A stretch of 10,507 bases of DNA, taken from positions 1 through 10,507 of the forward strand of contig DATLOJ010000043.1 in assembly GCA_035536315.1 (NCBI GenBank). Direction: 5' to 3'. Under the pieces are notes generated by a model. The model was not told where the DNA came from and made no database searches. It was given only the letters and a program-made list of their open reading frames with translations. Positions 1 through 6,800 of this stretch are shown here, piece by piece (positions within the stretch are counted from its first letter, which is position 1; each line of letters starts with the position of its first letter). The position numbers were made by a program, and so were the translations under genes. Source of the stretch: DATLOJ01 sp035536315. Its GTDB lineage: Bacteria; Actinomycetota; CADDZG01; JAHWKV01.

Positions 1-98
1 ACCGTCGCCCGGTGCCACCCCTGAGCCACCCCGCCGAGGGCCTCGTGGTCAACGAAGCGCAGGCGCGTTCCTTCAAAAAGTTCTTCCGGTGTTTCCAC
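1..98 (-). CDS. 5' end of an unidentified leftward gene (partial)
   Basis: On the minus strand a GTG at 98-96 opens a frame that runs to the window edge without a stop (32 complete codons). The peptide begins (M)ETPEELFEGTRLRFVDHEAL and continues GGVAQGWHRAT. Its composition looks like a real soluble protein, not a shadow frame, but I do not recognise the family. The frame is closed upstream by an in-frame stop (complement of 126-128), and I see no other start codon between that stop and 98. A TATAAG hexamer lies exactly 6 nt before the GTG, which fits a leaderless transcript; AAGGG four bases upstream could instead be a tight Shine-Dalgarno site. The gene would diverge from the membrane-protein pair starting at 231. 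Only about 100 bases are visible, so the call stays tentative. Confidence 0.38.
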   Translation of the reverse strand, partial: METPEELFEGTRLRFVDHEALGGVAQGWHRAT

Positions 99-104
99 GC
101 GACC

Positions 105-134
105 CTTATAGGTGGGCGCGCCACGCTAGAGCAA
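105..134 (-). promoter_or_regulatory. candidate leaderless promoter of the leftward gene
   Basis: On the minus strand, TTGCTC (134-129) is followed after 18 bp by TATAAG (110-105), a 5/6 match to the -10 consensus. The -10 hexamer ends 6 nt before the GTG at 98, so the expected transcription start coincides with the first base of the start codon. The -35 matches only in TTG. This is a consensus reading, not a mapped start. Confidence 0.33.
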
Positions 135-169
135 ATCGGGGCCACCGGCCCGCATCCTTCAGAACGAGT

Positions 170-198
170 TTGCCCGCGGGACCAGCTTGCTAGATGAT
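170..198 (+). promoter_or_regulatory. weak promoter candidate for the membrane-protein pair
   Basis: TTGCCC (170-175), a 17-bp spacer and GATGAT (193-198) give a weak sigma-A-like arrangement, with a start expected near 205, about 26 nt before the TTG at 231. The -10 matches 4/6. An alternative -10, TAGATG at 191, overlaps it. A promoter is expected here because the region is divergent, but the exact site is uncertain. Confidence 0.22.
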
Positions 199-215
199 CC
201 GCCGGACTATGCCGA

Positions 216-223
216 GGGAGGGG
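216..223 (+). promoter_or_regulatory. Shine-Dalgarno site deciding a TTG start
   Basis: GGGAGGGG lies 7 nt before the TTG at 231. The frame is closed upstream by a stop at 195-197, and no ATG or GTG lies in frame between them, so this purine tract is what supports the TTG start of the first membrane-protein gene. Confidence 0.6.
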
Positions 224-230
224 ACGCAGG

Positions 231-1124
231 TTGTCTGACGAGACTCCGCGCGACCCGGAAGAGACCCCGCCGAATCCCGTGGAAGCGTCCGGGACGCCTC
301 CTGAGGAGGCCATCCCACCCCCGCCCGAGGAGCCTCCGGCGCCCGAGCCCATCCAGACACCGGGAACGACCGAGGTTGGTCAGACCGAGCCGCCCGTCGA
401 AACTGCCGAGGCGATACCTCCAGCCGGAGAGCCTCCCAGAAGTGACCGCCTCTCCCTAAGACTCAAGGCCCTGATTCCGATTCTCATCGGCTTTATCTCG
501 GTGAGCGGCGCGGTCGCCACCTGGCAGGTTTCTCGCCTCGGCAGCGCGGCGAGCGACGCCGACGACCAGGCGATCAGCGAAAGCATCACCGCTGCGAAGG
601 ACGACGCCAGGGCCGAGCTTCAGCTTCGCTCCGAACAGTCGGCTTACGCGCGATACCGCGGCGACGTTGCTGCAGCCGATTCGCTGAGGGAGCTTGCAAC
701 AAAAGCTCGGGATGAGCTCGGCAACGAGCAGGCCGCAACCGCATACGAAGATGAGGCGCAGGTCCTGGATGCAATCGCCGACAAGCTTTCGGAACTGTCG
801 TTCAACGTCGGGTATGTACAGGGCGAAGAGGGCCAGGAGACCTACGACGAGGAAACTCGACGCAGAGACCTCGTCGCTGTCGAACAAGGTTCACGCAACG
901 CGCTCGCGGTGAACCCTCGTCAGACGGCGGCCGTCGCCGACAAGCTGCGAAATCGCAGCCAGAGACTCGTCGGATGGATCGTGGTGTTTACGTTCGCGAT
1001 CCTCTTCCTTGCGCTTGCCCAAATGTCGGCGAGTCGAAGAGTTCTGCTCGCCGGCGCGGGTTTGGGCATCTACGTGATTGCGGTCATCGGGGCCATCCTC
1101 GGAGAGGTACTTAAGTGGGGCTAG
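231..1124 (+). CDS. three-TM membrane protein with Pro/Glu-rich N-terminus, unknown function
   Basis: A 297-residue protein of a family I do not recognise. Residues 1-70 are low-complexity, rich in Pro, Glu and Thr, and probably disordered. A basic stretch (about 73-80) precedes a hydrophobic segment at about 80-100. Residues 105-245 are highly charged, Ala/Glu/Asp-rich and probably helical, possibly coiled. Two close hydrophobic segments follow at about 247-266 and 271-292, separated by a short Ser-Arg-Arg turn. By the positive-inside rule the N-terminus is cytoplasmic and the helical segment extracytoplasmic. There are no cysteines and no catalytic motif. The start is TTG with a good ribosome site. 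The gene overlaps the next one by 10 nt, so the two are almost certainly co-transcribed and translationally coupled. The next protein's N-terminal third has the same layout, including an RR-containing turn and a similar last segment (GIYVIAVIGAI here, GIAGISVIWSLV there), which suggests paralogy. A direct role is not inferable. Confidence 0.85.
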   Translation: MSDETPRDPEETPPNPVEASGTPPEEAIPPPPEEPPAPEPIQTPGTTEVGQTEPPVETAEAIPPAGEPPRSDRLSLRLKALIPILIGFISVSGAVATWQVSRLGSAASDADDQAISESITAAKDDARAELQLRSEQSAYARYRGDVAAADSLRELATKARDELGNEQAATAYEDEAQVLDAIADKLSELSFNVGYVQGEEGQETYDEETRRRDLVAVEQGSRNALAVNPRQTAAVADKLRNRSQRLVGWIVVFTFAILFLALAQMSASRRVLLAGAGLGIYVIAVIGAILGEVLKWG

Positions 1125-3190
1125 AGGTGGACCTTCTCGAGGAGGACGAGCTTCAGGACCCGTTCAAGCGACGCATTGCGTTGCTGGTCGTGGCCATTAC
1201 TGTCTTCGGAAGTCTGGTCGCCTACCTGCAAACACACGCCGGCAATAAGGAGAGCCAGTTCGACCGCGAGGCCCAGATCAGCGCAATCCAGGGCCTCAGC
1301 GCGCAAGTCACAACTACGGCCGAGACCGTCCACGCGTACGACATCTACACACTCGGTGCGGAGTACGAGAAGAGAGGAAGCATTGCCCGTGGACGCTCAC
1401 GCATAAGAAGTACGTCGGGTGAAGCAGGGGTCCTGACGAGCGAATCAGAGCACTGGGCCAGAGTGAAAACTTCGATTACGCCGCTGTCGCCGCTACTCGC
1501 AGACGAGCAGTACAACCAGAACGACGAGACGATCTTTCTCTACTACTCGGATCGCGGCGTAGCGGCCGATGTTGCGCAGCTTCAACAGCAGGCCGAGAGT
1601 GAGATAAGCGGCGCATGGGGCTCGAAGTCGAACTCATATGTCGGCGTGATCACTCTGCTCGCGGTGGCGCTGTTCTTGCTCGGCCTCTCCCTTACAGTCG
1701 CCGCTCCGACACGACGCTTCCTCGTCGTACCCGCCATAGGCATCGCCGGGATATCAGTTATTTGGAGCCTGGTCGTTCTTGTTACCGGAGTGCCGGAAAC
1801 CCCCCGGCAGGCCATCACGCACATGGCCGAGGGAAACCGGCTCATCGGCCGCGCACAGTACGACGAAGCCAAGAAGGAGTTCGGCAAGGCGATTGCCATC
1901 CGCGACGATTACGCAGCGGCTTACGCGCGCAGAGCAGATGCAACTTTTCTTGCAGGCAGCACGGGCGAGAGTCAGTTCGTCAGCATCACCGATCCCAAGA
2001 GCCTCCGGTCGTCAACAGCCGATTACGAGAAGGCCGTTGATCTGGGCTCCAACGATGTCGCTGTCCTCGGGAACCTGGGCTTCCACTACTTCCTGCTCGA
2101 ACGTTACGAGGATTCCCGGGATCTCACCCTCAAAGCTCTCGAAGTCAACGAGCAGATACCAAACGTGTGGTGGAACCTGGGGGTCACCGAGCTCGCACTG
2201 GGATTGAGCGAGGACGCCAAGGACTCCTACGACATTGGTATCGAGTACGCGCTCGGCCCCCAATACGTTGATTCGAGCAACGATCTTTTTGCCGGAGCAC
2301 GAACCGACCTCGAGCTGCTCATCAGGCAGGTGCCCAACCGCAAGGACGTTGCGGAGGAGTTCGCGGCATATCTGACAGCAGCGCAGACCGACTTTCAGCT
2401 CGGGACGCAGACTCCCGACCCCGAAGACGTCGACCTCGAGATTCAAGATCTGCAACTGTCCCCGGAGGGTTCGGCGCTCAACACCTTCTACAAGTTCGAA
2501 ACGTCGGCAAACGTTCCGGTCGGGTTTGTCTGGTACCACCGGGAGGACGAGAAGGCCGCCTGGTTTCAGAACCCCGCACTCACCACGTTCACCGAACTTC
2601 TGGCCGAAGAGTCCGGCCTCCAGATCTCGAGTGAGTCGGCCGTCTCGACGGGGCTGTGTCCCGTTCCGGGCCTTTATCGCCTGGACGTTTTCACAGCAGG
2701 CGAAAGGATCCTTAGCGAGGAGCTCACGGTGGAGGTCAGCGGGCTGGGTGAAAACGCGGTCGGCTACACCGACGAGAACCTTGGGTTCGGCATTTGTCAT
2801 CCGGAAGGGTGGAAGGTCGACGCTTCCGACCCGGACGTTGTCACGTTCGAGCCGGAAGATGGCATCGTCAGCTTCTCGATAGCCGCATATCCGGTAGATC
2901 CCAGCCTTCTCGAGGACGCGGATTCCGTCGAGCTCGAGGTGCTCGAAGCCGCGTCCGGCGGCAACACACCGTCCCCCGAAACCGGGATCTTCGAATTCTT
3001 TGGTGGCGTCGATGGAAAATTCCGCTTCTACGATCTGGACCTTGGAGGAGCTCCCGGAACGATGGGAATCGGCGTCTCGCTTGGGGGCGACTCGGTCATG
3101 CGGACGGTGGTGCTCGTCGCGCCCGACACGCACGTCGATCTGTTGAACGAGTTCCTCGCGAGCCTGAGGTTCTACGCGCTAGACGCTTAA
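1115..3190 (+). CDS. membrane-anchored TPR protein with extracytoplasmic C-terminal domains
   Basis: A 691-residue protein. An acidic N-terminus and a PFKRR basic cluster precede TM1 (about 21-39). A mostly helical soluble segment spans about 40-172, then TM2 (176-197), a TRR turn (199-201) and TM3 (202-224). Tetratricopeptide-like units follow: about 234-267 (AEGNRLIGRAQYDEAKKEF), a degenerate unit with an insertion (about 268-312), 315-348 and 349-382. Residues 435-545 look beta-rich. Residues 549-690 begin YTDENLGFGICHPEGW and resemble in style the exported PsbP/DUF1795-like domains, though I do not claim family membership. The positive-inside rule puts the TPRs and both C-terminal segments outside the cytoplasm. 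Only two cysteines are present, Cys515 and Cys561, both in the outer part. GTG start with GGAGAGG 7 nt upstream, inside the end of the preceding gene. TPRs usually mediate protein contacts, so a scaffold or sensor is likely; the true function is unknown. Confidence 0.88.
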   Translation: MGLEVDLLEEDELQDPFKRRIALLVVAITVFGSLVAYLQTHAGNKESQFDREAQISAIQGLSAQVTTTAETVHAYDIYTLGAEYEKRGSIARGRSRIRSTSGEAGVLTSESEHWARVKTSITPLSPLLADEQYNQNDETIFLYYSDRGVAADVAQLQQQAESEISGAWGSKSNSYVGVITLLAVALFLLGLSLTVAAPTRRFLVVPAIGIAGISVIWSLVVLVTGVPETPRQAITHMAEGNRLIGRAQYDEAKKEFGKAIAIRDDYAAAYARRADATFLAGSTGESQFVSITDPKSLRSSTADYEKAVDLGSNDVAVLGNLGFHYFLLERYEDSRDLTLKALEVNEQIPNVWWNLGVTELALGLSEDAKDSYDIGIEYALGPQYVDSSNDLFAGARTDLELLIRQVPNRKDVAEEFAAYLTAAQTDFQLGTQTPDPEDVDLEIQDLQLSPEGSALNTFYKFETSANVPVGFVWYHREDEKAAWFQNPALTTFTELLAEESGLQISSESAVSTGLCPVPGLYRLDVFTAGERILSEELTVEVSGLGENAVGYTDENLGFGICHPEGWKVDASDPDVVTFEPEDGIVSFSIAAYPVDPSLLEDADSVELEVLEAASGGNTPSPETGIFEFFGGVDGKFRFYDLDLGGAPGTMGIGVSLGGDSVMRTVVLVAPDTHVDLLNEFLASLRFYALDA

Positions 3191-3217
3191 CGCGGACGCC
3201 CCCTGCCGGAGGTTTTA

Positions 3218-3301
3218 GGCAAAAGCGGCGCGCCGATGTCGAAAAAGTGCCTTATTTGGACCTTTCATGCAACAGCGGCGGGCTGACGTCGAAAAAGTTC
3301 C
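3218..3301 (+). repeat. tandem pair of a 34-bp intergenic repeat, 50-bp period (copies 1 and 2)
   Basis: Copy 1 is 3218-3251 and copy 2 is 3268-3301. Their starts are exactly 50 bp apart, with 16 bp between them. Each copy starts near-identically to TGCAAAAGCGGCGCGC and ends like GTCGAAAAAGTGCC; the two match at 28 of 34 positions. The same unit recurs twice, at the same 50-bp period and in the same orientation, at 9083-9166. Copy 1 contains a 10-bp perfect palindrome (CGGCGCGCCG). The pair lies between the TPR gene and the glycosyltransferase gene. The spacer is too short and too similar between loci for CRISPR. The function is unknown: possibilities include a protein-binding site pair, a structured RNA or a dispersed repeat family. 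Confidence 0.85.
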
Positions 3302-3309
3302 AGGGAGGC

Positions 3310-3338
3310 GGGGCAGGGGGACGGATAGCGGCTAAACT
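3310..3338 (+). promoter_or_regulatory. weak promoter candidate upstream of the glycosyltransferase
   Basis: TAAACT (3333-3338) fits the TANNNT form of -10 boxes; GGGGCA (3310-3315) stands 17 bp upstream but matches only 3/6 of the -35 consensus. Transcription would start near 3345, giving a leader of about 73 nt that contains the terminator at 3366-3400. It lies just downstream of repeat copy 2. It is supported mainly by the -10 and by position. Confidence 0.25.
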
Positions 3339-3365
3339 GGGCGAAGATTCACGGGAAGTTAATCG

Positions 3366-3400
3366 GGAGCTGGGCTGCCGTCCGGCTCCTTTTGTTTTTT
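3366..3400 (+). terminator. intrinsic terminator in front of the glycosyltransferase gene
   Basis: GGAGCTGG (3366-3373) pairs with CCGGCTCC (3382-3389) as an 8-bp stem with one U-G wobble and an 8-nt loop. It is followed directly by TTTTGTTTTTT (3390-3400), a textbook Rho-independent terminator for rightward transcription. It lies 176 nt past the stop of the TPR gene but only 17 nt before the ATG at 3418, which leaves no clear room for a separate promoter. It may end the upstream operon, end a small RNA, or act as an attenuator in the glycosyltransferase leader. Confidence 0.8.
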
Positions 3401-3417
3401 CTGATTGGGGTTTGAAT

Positions 3418-4524
3418 ATGCCGCACAAAGGATTGAAACCGCTTCGAATTGCAATGGTCGCACCTCCCTGGTTCCAGGTGCCTCCCGAGGGCTACGGCGG
3501 AATTGAGTGGATGGCCTACTGGCTGACAGAGGGCCTCGTTGCACTCGGCCATGAGGTCACCCTCATCGGCGCCGGCCAGAACAACACATCTGCAAACTTC
3601 CATTCGACCTTCGAGGAGCCCCCATCGCTCCGGCTCGGCGAGCCTTTGCCGGAGGCCATCCACCACGCGAAGGCGATGCAGATAATCGACGATCTCGATG
3701 TCGACGTGATTCACGATCACACTCTTATGGGCCCCCTCCTCGCGCGCACTCGTAAGGCCCCCACCGTCATCACAGCTCACGGGCCGGTCGACGGCGAGGT
3801 GTCCGACTACTTCACCGCGATGGGCGACAAGATTCATCTGGTTGCAATCTCCGAAGCTCAACGGCGCAAAGCCCCTCAACTCGCGTGGGCCGGAACCGTT
3901 CGCAACGCGATTCCGGTCGACGATTACACCTTCCGCAGCGTCAAGGAGGACTTCGTCCTGTTTCTCGGGCGCATGAGTCCCGAGAAGGGCGTTCACCTCG
4001 CGATCGAGGCCGCGCGTGAAGCGGGACATCACCTCGTCATCGCAGCCAAGTGCAACGAGCCGCTCGAGTACGAGTACCTCGAGGAAGAGGTCCGCCCGCG
4101 GCTTGGGCCATGGGCCGAGTGGATCGGTGAGGCCGACGCGGTCACGAAGAAAGACCTTCTCTCCAGGGCACGATGCTTGCTGTTCCCAATTCGTTGGGAG
4201 GAGCCGTTTGGAATCGTCATGGTCGAAGCCCTGGCCAGTGGCACTCCGGTCGTCGCTCTAACTGGGGGATCGGTGCCCGAGGTCGTTCTTCACGGAGAGA
4301 CCGGTTACGTCTTCGACAAGCCGGACGAACTTGTGAAAGGCATCGAGGAAGCGGCGCTCATCGATCCCGAAGCATGCCGCGACTATGCGAAGAAGCACTT
4401 CGATATCGACCGGATGGTCCTCGGGTACGAGAGCCTTTACCGGCAGATAACTCTCGGCGAGCGTCTTGAAAGGCTCCCGCAAATTGTTCACAAAGACCAG
4501 GAGTCGCTGAAGCTGGGGGTGTAG
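3418..4524 (+). CDS. glycosyltransferase family 4 (GT-B fold)
   Basis: A 368-residue cytosolic enzyme that should transfer a sugar from an activated (usually nucleotide) donor to an acceptor with retention of configuration. The N-terminal Rossmann-like half starts RIAMVAPPWFQVPPEGYGGI (10-29), with the glycine-rich GYGG loop typical of GT4 enzymes, and carries VIHDHT (97-102) and TAHGP (119-123). The C-terminal half has LFLGRMSPEKG (181-191) and the donor-binding EX7E element: Glu262 and Glu270 in EEPFGIVMVEALASGTPVV. Length is normal for the family. The frame stays open far upstream to 2794, but ATG 3418 matches the expected family N-terminus and has GGGG 7 nt upstream. An internal ATG (residue 13) is the only other reasonable start. 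The glycosidase gene follows after 55 bp, so a shared alpha-glucan or storage or compatible carbohydrate is plausible; donor and acceptor cannot be read from the sequence. Confidence 0.93.
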   Translation: MPHKGLKPLRIAMVAPPWFQVPPEGYGGIEWMAYWLTEGLVALGHEVTLIGAGQNNTSANFHSTFEEPPSLRLGEPLPEAIHHAKAMQIIDDLDVDVIHDHTLMGPLLARTRKAPTVITAHGPVDGEVSDYFTAMGDKIHLVAISEAQRRKAPQLAWAGTVRNAIPVDDYTFRSVKEDFVLFLGRMSPEKGVHLAIEAAREAGHHLVIAAKCNEPLEYEYLEEEVRPRLGPWAEWIGEADAVTKKDLLSRARCLLFPIRWEEPFGIVMVEALASGTPVVALTGGSVPEVVLHGETGYVFDKPDELVKGIEEAALIDPEACRDYAKKHFDIDRMVLGYESLYRQITLGERLERLPQIVHKDQESLKLGV

Positions 4525-4579
4525 CGTCGCATCTCGATGACAACCCCTCTTACCTGCAAGTAGGCAGCTGACCGCGGCC

Positions 4580-6790
4580 TTGTCTTCGCGCAAATCCGAA
4601 GAGCCTCCGGCCCCCAAGGGGGCCGGTCCAATCGGAAAGCTCCTATCGGCCCCCGCTATCACCGCGCAGTCCGGCGGGGACCGCCTTGTAATAAAAGAGG
4701 GGCGCATCTTCTTGCGCTGCGGTGTGGACGGCGACATCAATCCGAAGTTCGGAGGTGACGGCCTCTACTCTGACGACACCCGGTTCCTTTCTGAGTTGCA
4801 GATCCAAGTGAACGGTCACAGCCCCGTGGCACTCTCGGCGTCGGCAGTCCTCGGCTACGCGATGACCGTCAACTCCACGAACCCAGAGATCGTCGACAAC
4901 GGCAACCGGATCTCACAGCAGACTTTGAGCATCGCTCGCCACCGGTTCATTGCAGACCGCTTGTACGAGCAGATCGCGATCACGAACTTCGGGCAGAAGG
5001 GGGCCGATGTCGATATCGAGATCACGCTCGGATCGGACTTTGCCGACACGTTCGAGGTTCGCAGAGTCAGGCAGCGGCATGTTCGTGGAAAGGAGATGCC
5101 GGTCAAGCGATCTCCGAAGGGGTTCGCGCTCGGCTATCTCGGCGAGGACGACGTGCTTCGCGAAGCCGTCGTGCAGTGGACGCACAAACCCAAAGGATGG
5201 ACCTTCGACGATGACGGCCGTGCCCACCTTTTGTGGTCGATGAAGCTGGGGGCCGGAGAGCAAGAGACGGTCGGGTATTCGATCGAGCCCTCCGTTGGAG
5301 GCGAGACGCAAAAGGCCCGCTCATTCAAGACGGCCCTCTCCGAAGTGCGGGCCGCGCATGACAAATGGCTCAAGGACGGCTCTTCCATCTCAACCAACAA
5401 CGACACTTTCAACGCGATCGTTGGCTCGTCCATACGCGACCTCAAGGCACTGCTCACTCCAATCGGTGACGAGGGCTTGGAGGTGATCACCGCGGGGATT
5501 CCGTGGTTCGTCGCTCCGTTTGGGCGTGACTCCTTGATCACCTGCTACGAGATGATCATGTTCAACGCAGAGCCGGCCCGCCAGACGTTGCTGTACCTGG
5601 CCGCCAACCAGGCCGACAAGGACGAGGCCTGGCGCGACGCCGAGCCCGGCAAGATCCTGCATGAAGTTAGAAGTGGCGAGCTCGCGGGGGCCGGCGTCAT
5701 TCCTCACACCCCCTATTACGGCTCGATCGATTCGACGCCCTTGTTCCTGTTGTTGGCATCCGCTTACTACCGTTGGACGAACGACATCGAGACGATCGAA
5801 CACCTCCGGCCCTCGCTCGAGAAGGCCCTCTCATGGATCGACGCGTACGGCGATATGGACGGCGACGGGTTTGTCGAATACGCAAGACGATCCGAAGCGG
5901 GCCTTGTCGCGCAGGGGTGGAAGGACTCCTTCGACTCGATAGTTCATGCCGACGGGTCGATTGCTGAGGTTCCCGTCGCGCTTGCAGAGGTACAGGGGTA
6001 CGTCTTTCTTGCCAAGTCGCGAATGGCCGAGGTCATGCGTCTGTTCGGTGACGACGCCCGGGCCGACGAGTTGGAGAAGCAAGCCGCTCAGCTGAAGAAA
6101 GCCTTCAACGAGACGTTTTGGATGCCGGACGAGGGCACGTTCGCGCTCGGCCTCGATTCGTCGAAGAAGCTGATCCGCAGCGTCACATCGAACCCGGGGC
6201 ACTGCCTGTACTGCGGCATCGTGGACCGGGACAAGGCCGCTTCGGTGGTCGAACGCTTGATGGCGCCGGACATGTTTTCCGGATGGGGGATCAGGACGCT
6301 CTCGAAGGACTCCAAGGCGTACAACCCGATGAGCTACCACAACGGTTCGGTGTGGCCTCACGACAACGCGCTCATCGCAGCCGGTTTCAAGCGGTACGGG
6401 TTCCATCAGGACACCAACACAATTGCATCCGTCCTGTTCGACGCCGCGGCGACCACGCGAGAGGCGCGACTGCCGGAGCTCTACTGCGGCTTTGACAGGG
6501 AGGAGGGTATTCCTTTCGTTGACTACCCAGTCGCGTGCAGCCCACAAGCCTGGGCCGCTGCCGCACCGATCGTTCTCTTGCAGGCGATATTGGGAATATC
6601 GGCCCGTGCCCCCGACGGAGTTCTGACCGTTAACCACCCGACGCTGCCCACATGGCTGGGCCAAGTGGAGATCGGAAATCTAAAAGTGGGGGCGTCGAAG
6701 CTGCACCTTTCTTTCCACAGAGACAGAGATCGCACATCGTTTGCCTTGATGGAGCGAGAGGGGAACGTGGCGGTAAGTGTTGAGGAGTAA
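4580..6790 (+). CDS. amylo-alpha-1,6-glucosidase / glycogen-debranching-type glycoside hydrolase
   Basis: A 736-residue cytosolic enzyme. Residues about 36-235 match the bacterial glycogen-debranching N-terminal beta domain (GDE_N_bis type; note GDGLYSDDTRFLS at 58-71). Residues about 270-690 form the (alpha/alpha)6-barrel catalytic domain related to MGH1/GH63-like and GDE C-terminal domains. Landmarks are GIPWFVAPFGRDS (306-318), GWKDSFDS (446-453), YHNGSVWPHDN (586-596), LPELYCGF (631-638) and ACSPQAWAA (652-660). By analogy with this barrel superfamily the general acid is probably in GWKDS and the base near LPE; I infer this. The likely role is hydrolysis of alpha-1,6 branches or related alpha-glucosides; some relatives have other substrates. 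The TTG start at 4580 has no convincing ribosome site, but the frame is closed by a stop at 4538-4540 and no ATG or GTG precedes the conserved part. The 55-bp gap before it shows only a short CTGC/GCAG hairpin. It is probably co-transcribed with the GT4 upstream and the sigma gene downstream. Confidence 0.92.
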   Translation: MSSRKSEEPPAPKGAGPIGKLLSAPAITAQSGGDRLVIKEGRIFLRCGVDGDINPKFGGDGLYSDDTRFLSELQIQVNGHSPVALSASAVLGYAMTVNSTNPEIVDNGNRISQQTLSIARHRFIADRLYEQIAITNFGQKGADVDIEITLGSDFADTFEVRRVRQRHVRGKEMPVKRSPKGFALGYLGEDDVLREAVVQWTHKPKGWTFDDDGRAHLLWSMKLGAGEQETVGYSIEPSVGGETQKARSFKTALSEVRAAHDKWLKDGSSISTNNDTFNAIVGSSIRDLKALLTPIGDEGLEVITAGIPWFVAPFGRDSLITCYEMIMFNAEPARQTLLYLAANQADKDEAWRDAEPGKILHEVRSGELAGAGVIPHTPYYGSIDSTPLFLLLASAYYRWTNDIETIEHLRPSLEKALSWIDAYGDMDGDGFVEYARRSEAGLVAQGWKDSFDSIVHADGSIAEVPVALAEVQGYVFLAKSRMAEVMRLFGDDARADELEKQAAQLKKAFNETFWMPDEGTFALGLDSSKKLIRSVTSNPGHCLYCGIVDRDKAASVVERLMAPDMFSGWGIRTLSKDSKAYNPMSYHNGSVWPHDNALIAAGFKRYGFHQDTNTIASVLFDAAATTREARLPELYCGFDREEGIPFVDYPVACSPQAWAAAAPIVLLQAILGISARAPDGVLTVNHPTLPTWLGQVEIGNLKVGASKLHLSFHRDRDRTSFALMEREGNVAVSVEE

Positions 6791-6795
6791 GAGGG
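6791..6795 (+). promoter_or_regulatory. Shine-Dalgarno site choosing the sigma-factor start
   Basis: GAGGG begins directly after the TAA of the glycosidase gene and lies 5 nt before ATG 6801. A second purine run, GAGGAG, overlaps that stop. Competing in-frame starts are GTG 6777, which would overlap the glycosidase by 14 nt, ATG 6819, which has its purine tract only 1 nt away, and ATG 6837. ATG 6801 has the best spacing. Confidence 0.55.
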
Positions 6796-6800
6796 TTGAA

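Noticed and set aside
2012..3133. Minus-strand open frame of 373 codons inside the TPR gene
   Set aside because: It is fully antisense to a well-supported gene with TPR motifs and shows no motif or ribosome site of its own.
3218..3301. CRISPR-like reading of the repeat pair
   Set aside because: There are only two copies per locus, the spacers are 16 bp and partly similar between loci, the repeats differ from each other, and no cas gene is present.
2794..3417. In-frame upstream extension of the glycosyltransferase
   Set aside because: The extension overlaps the TPR gene by about 400 bp, is Arg-rich shadow-like sequence and crosses the repeats and terminator; ATG 3418 fits the family N-terminus.
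3302..3417. Known riboswitch in the glycosyltransferase leader
   Set aside because: GGGAAG and nearby bases recall part of the cobalamin riboswitch core, but the conserved B12-box and the expected helices are not found, and no other family consensus could be matched by eye.
4525..4579. Terminator or promoter between the glycosyltransferase and glycosidase genes
   Set aside because: Only a 4-bp CTGC/GCAG hairpin without a T-tract and no credible -10/-35 pair are visible.
5831..6664. Minus-strand open frame of 277 codons in the glycosidase gene
   Set aside because: It is antisense to the conserved catalytic domain, has no recognisable motif and is typical of GC-rich shadow frames.
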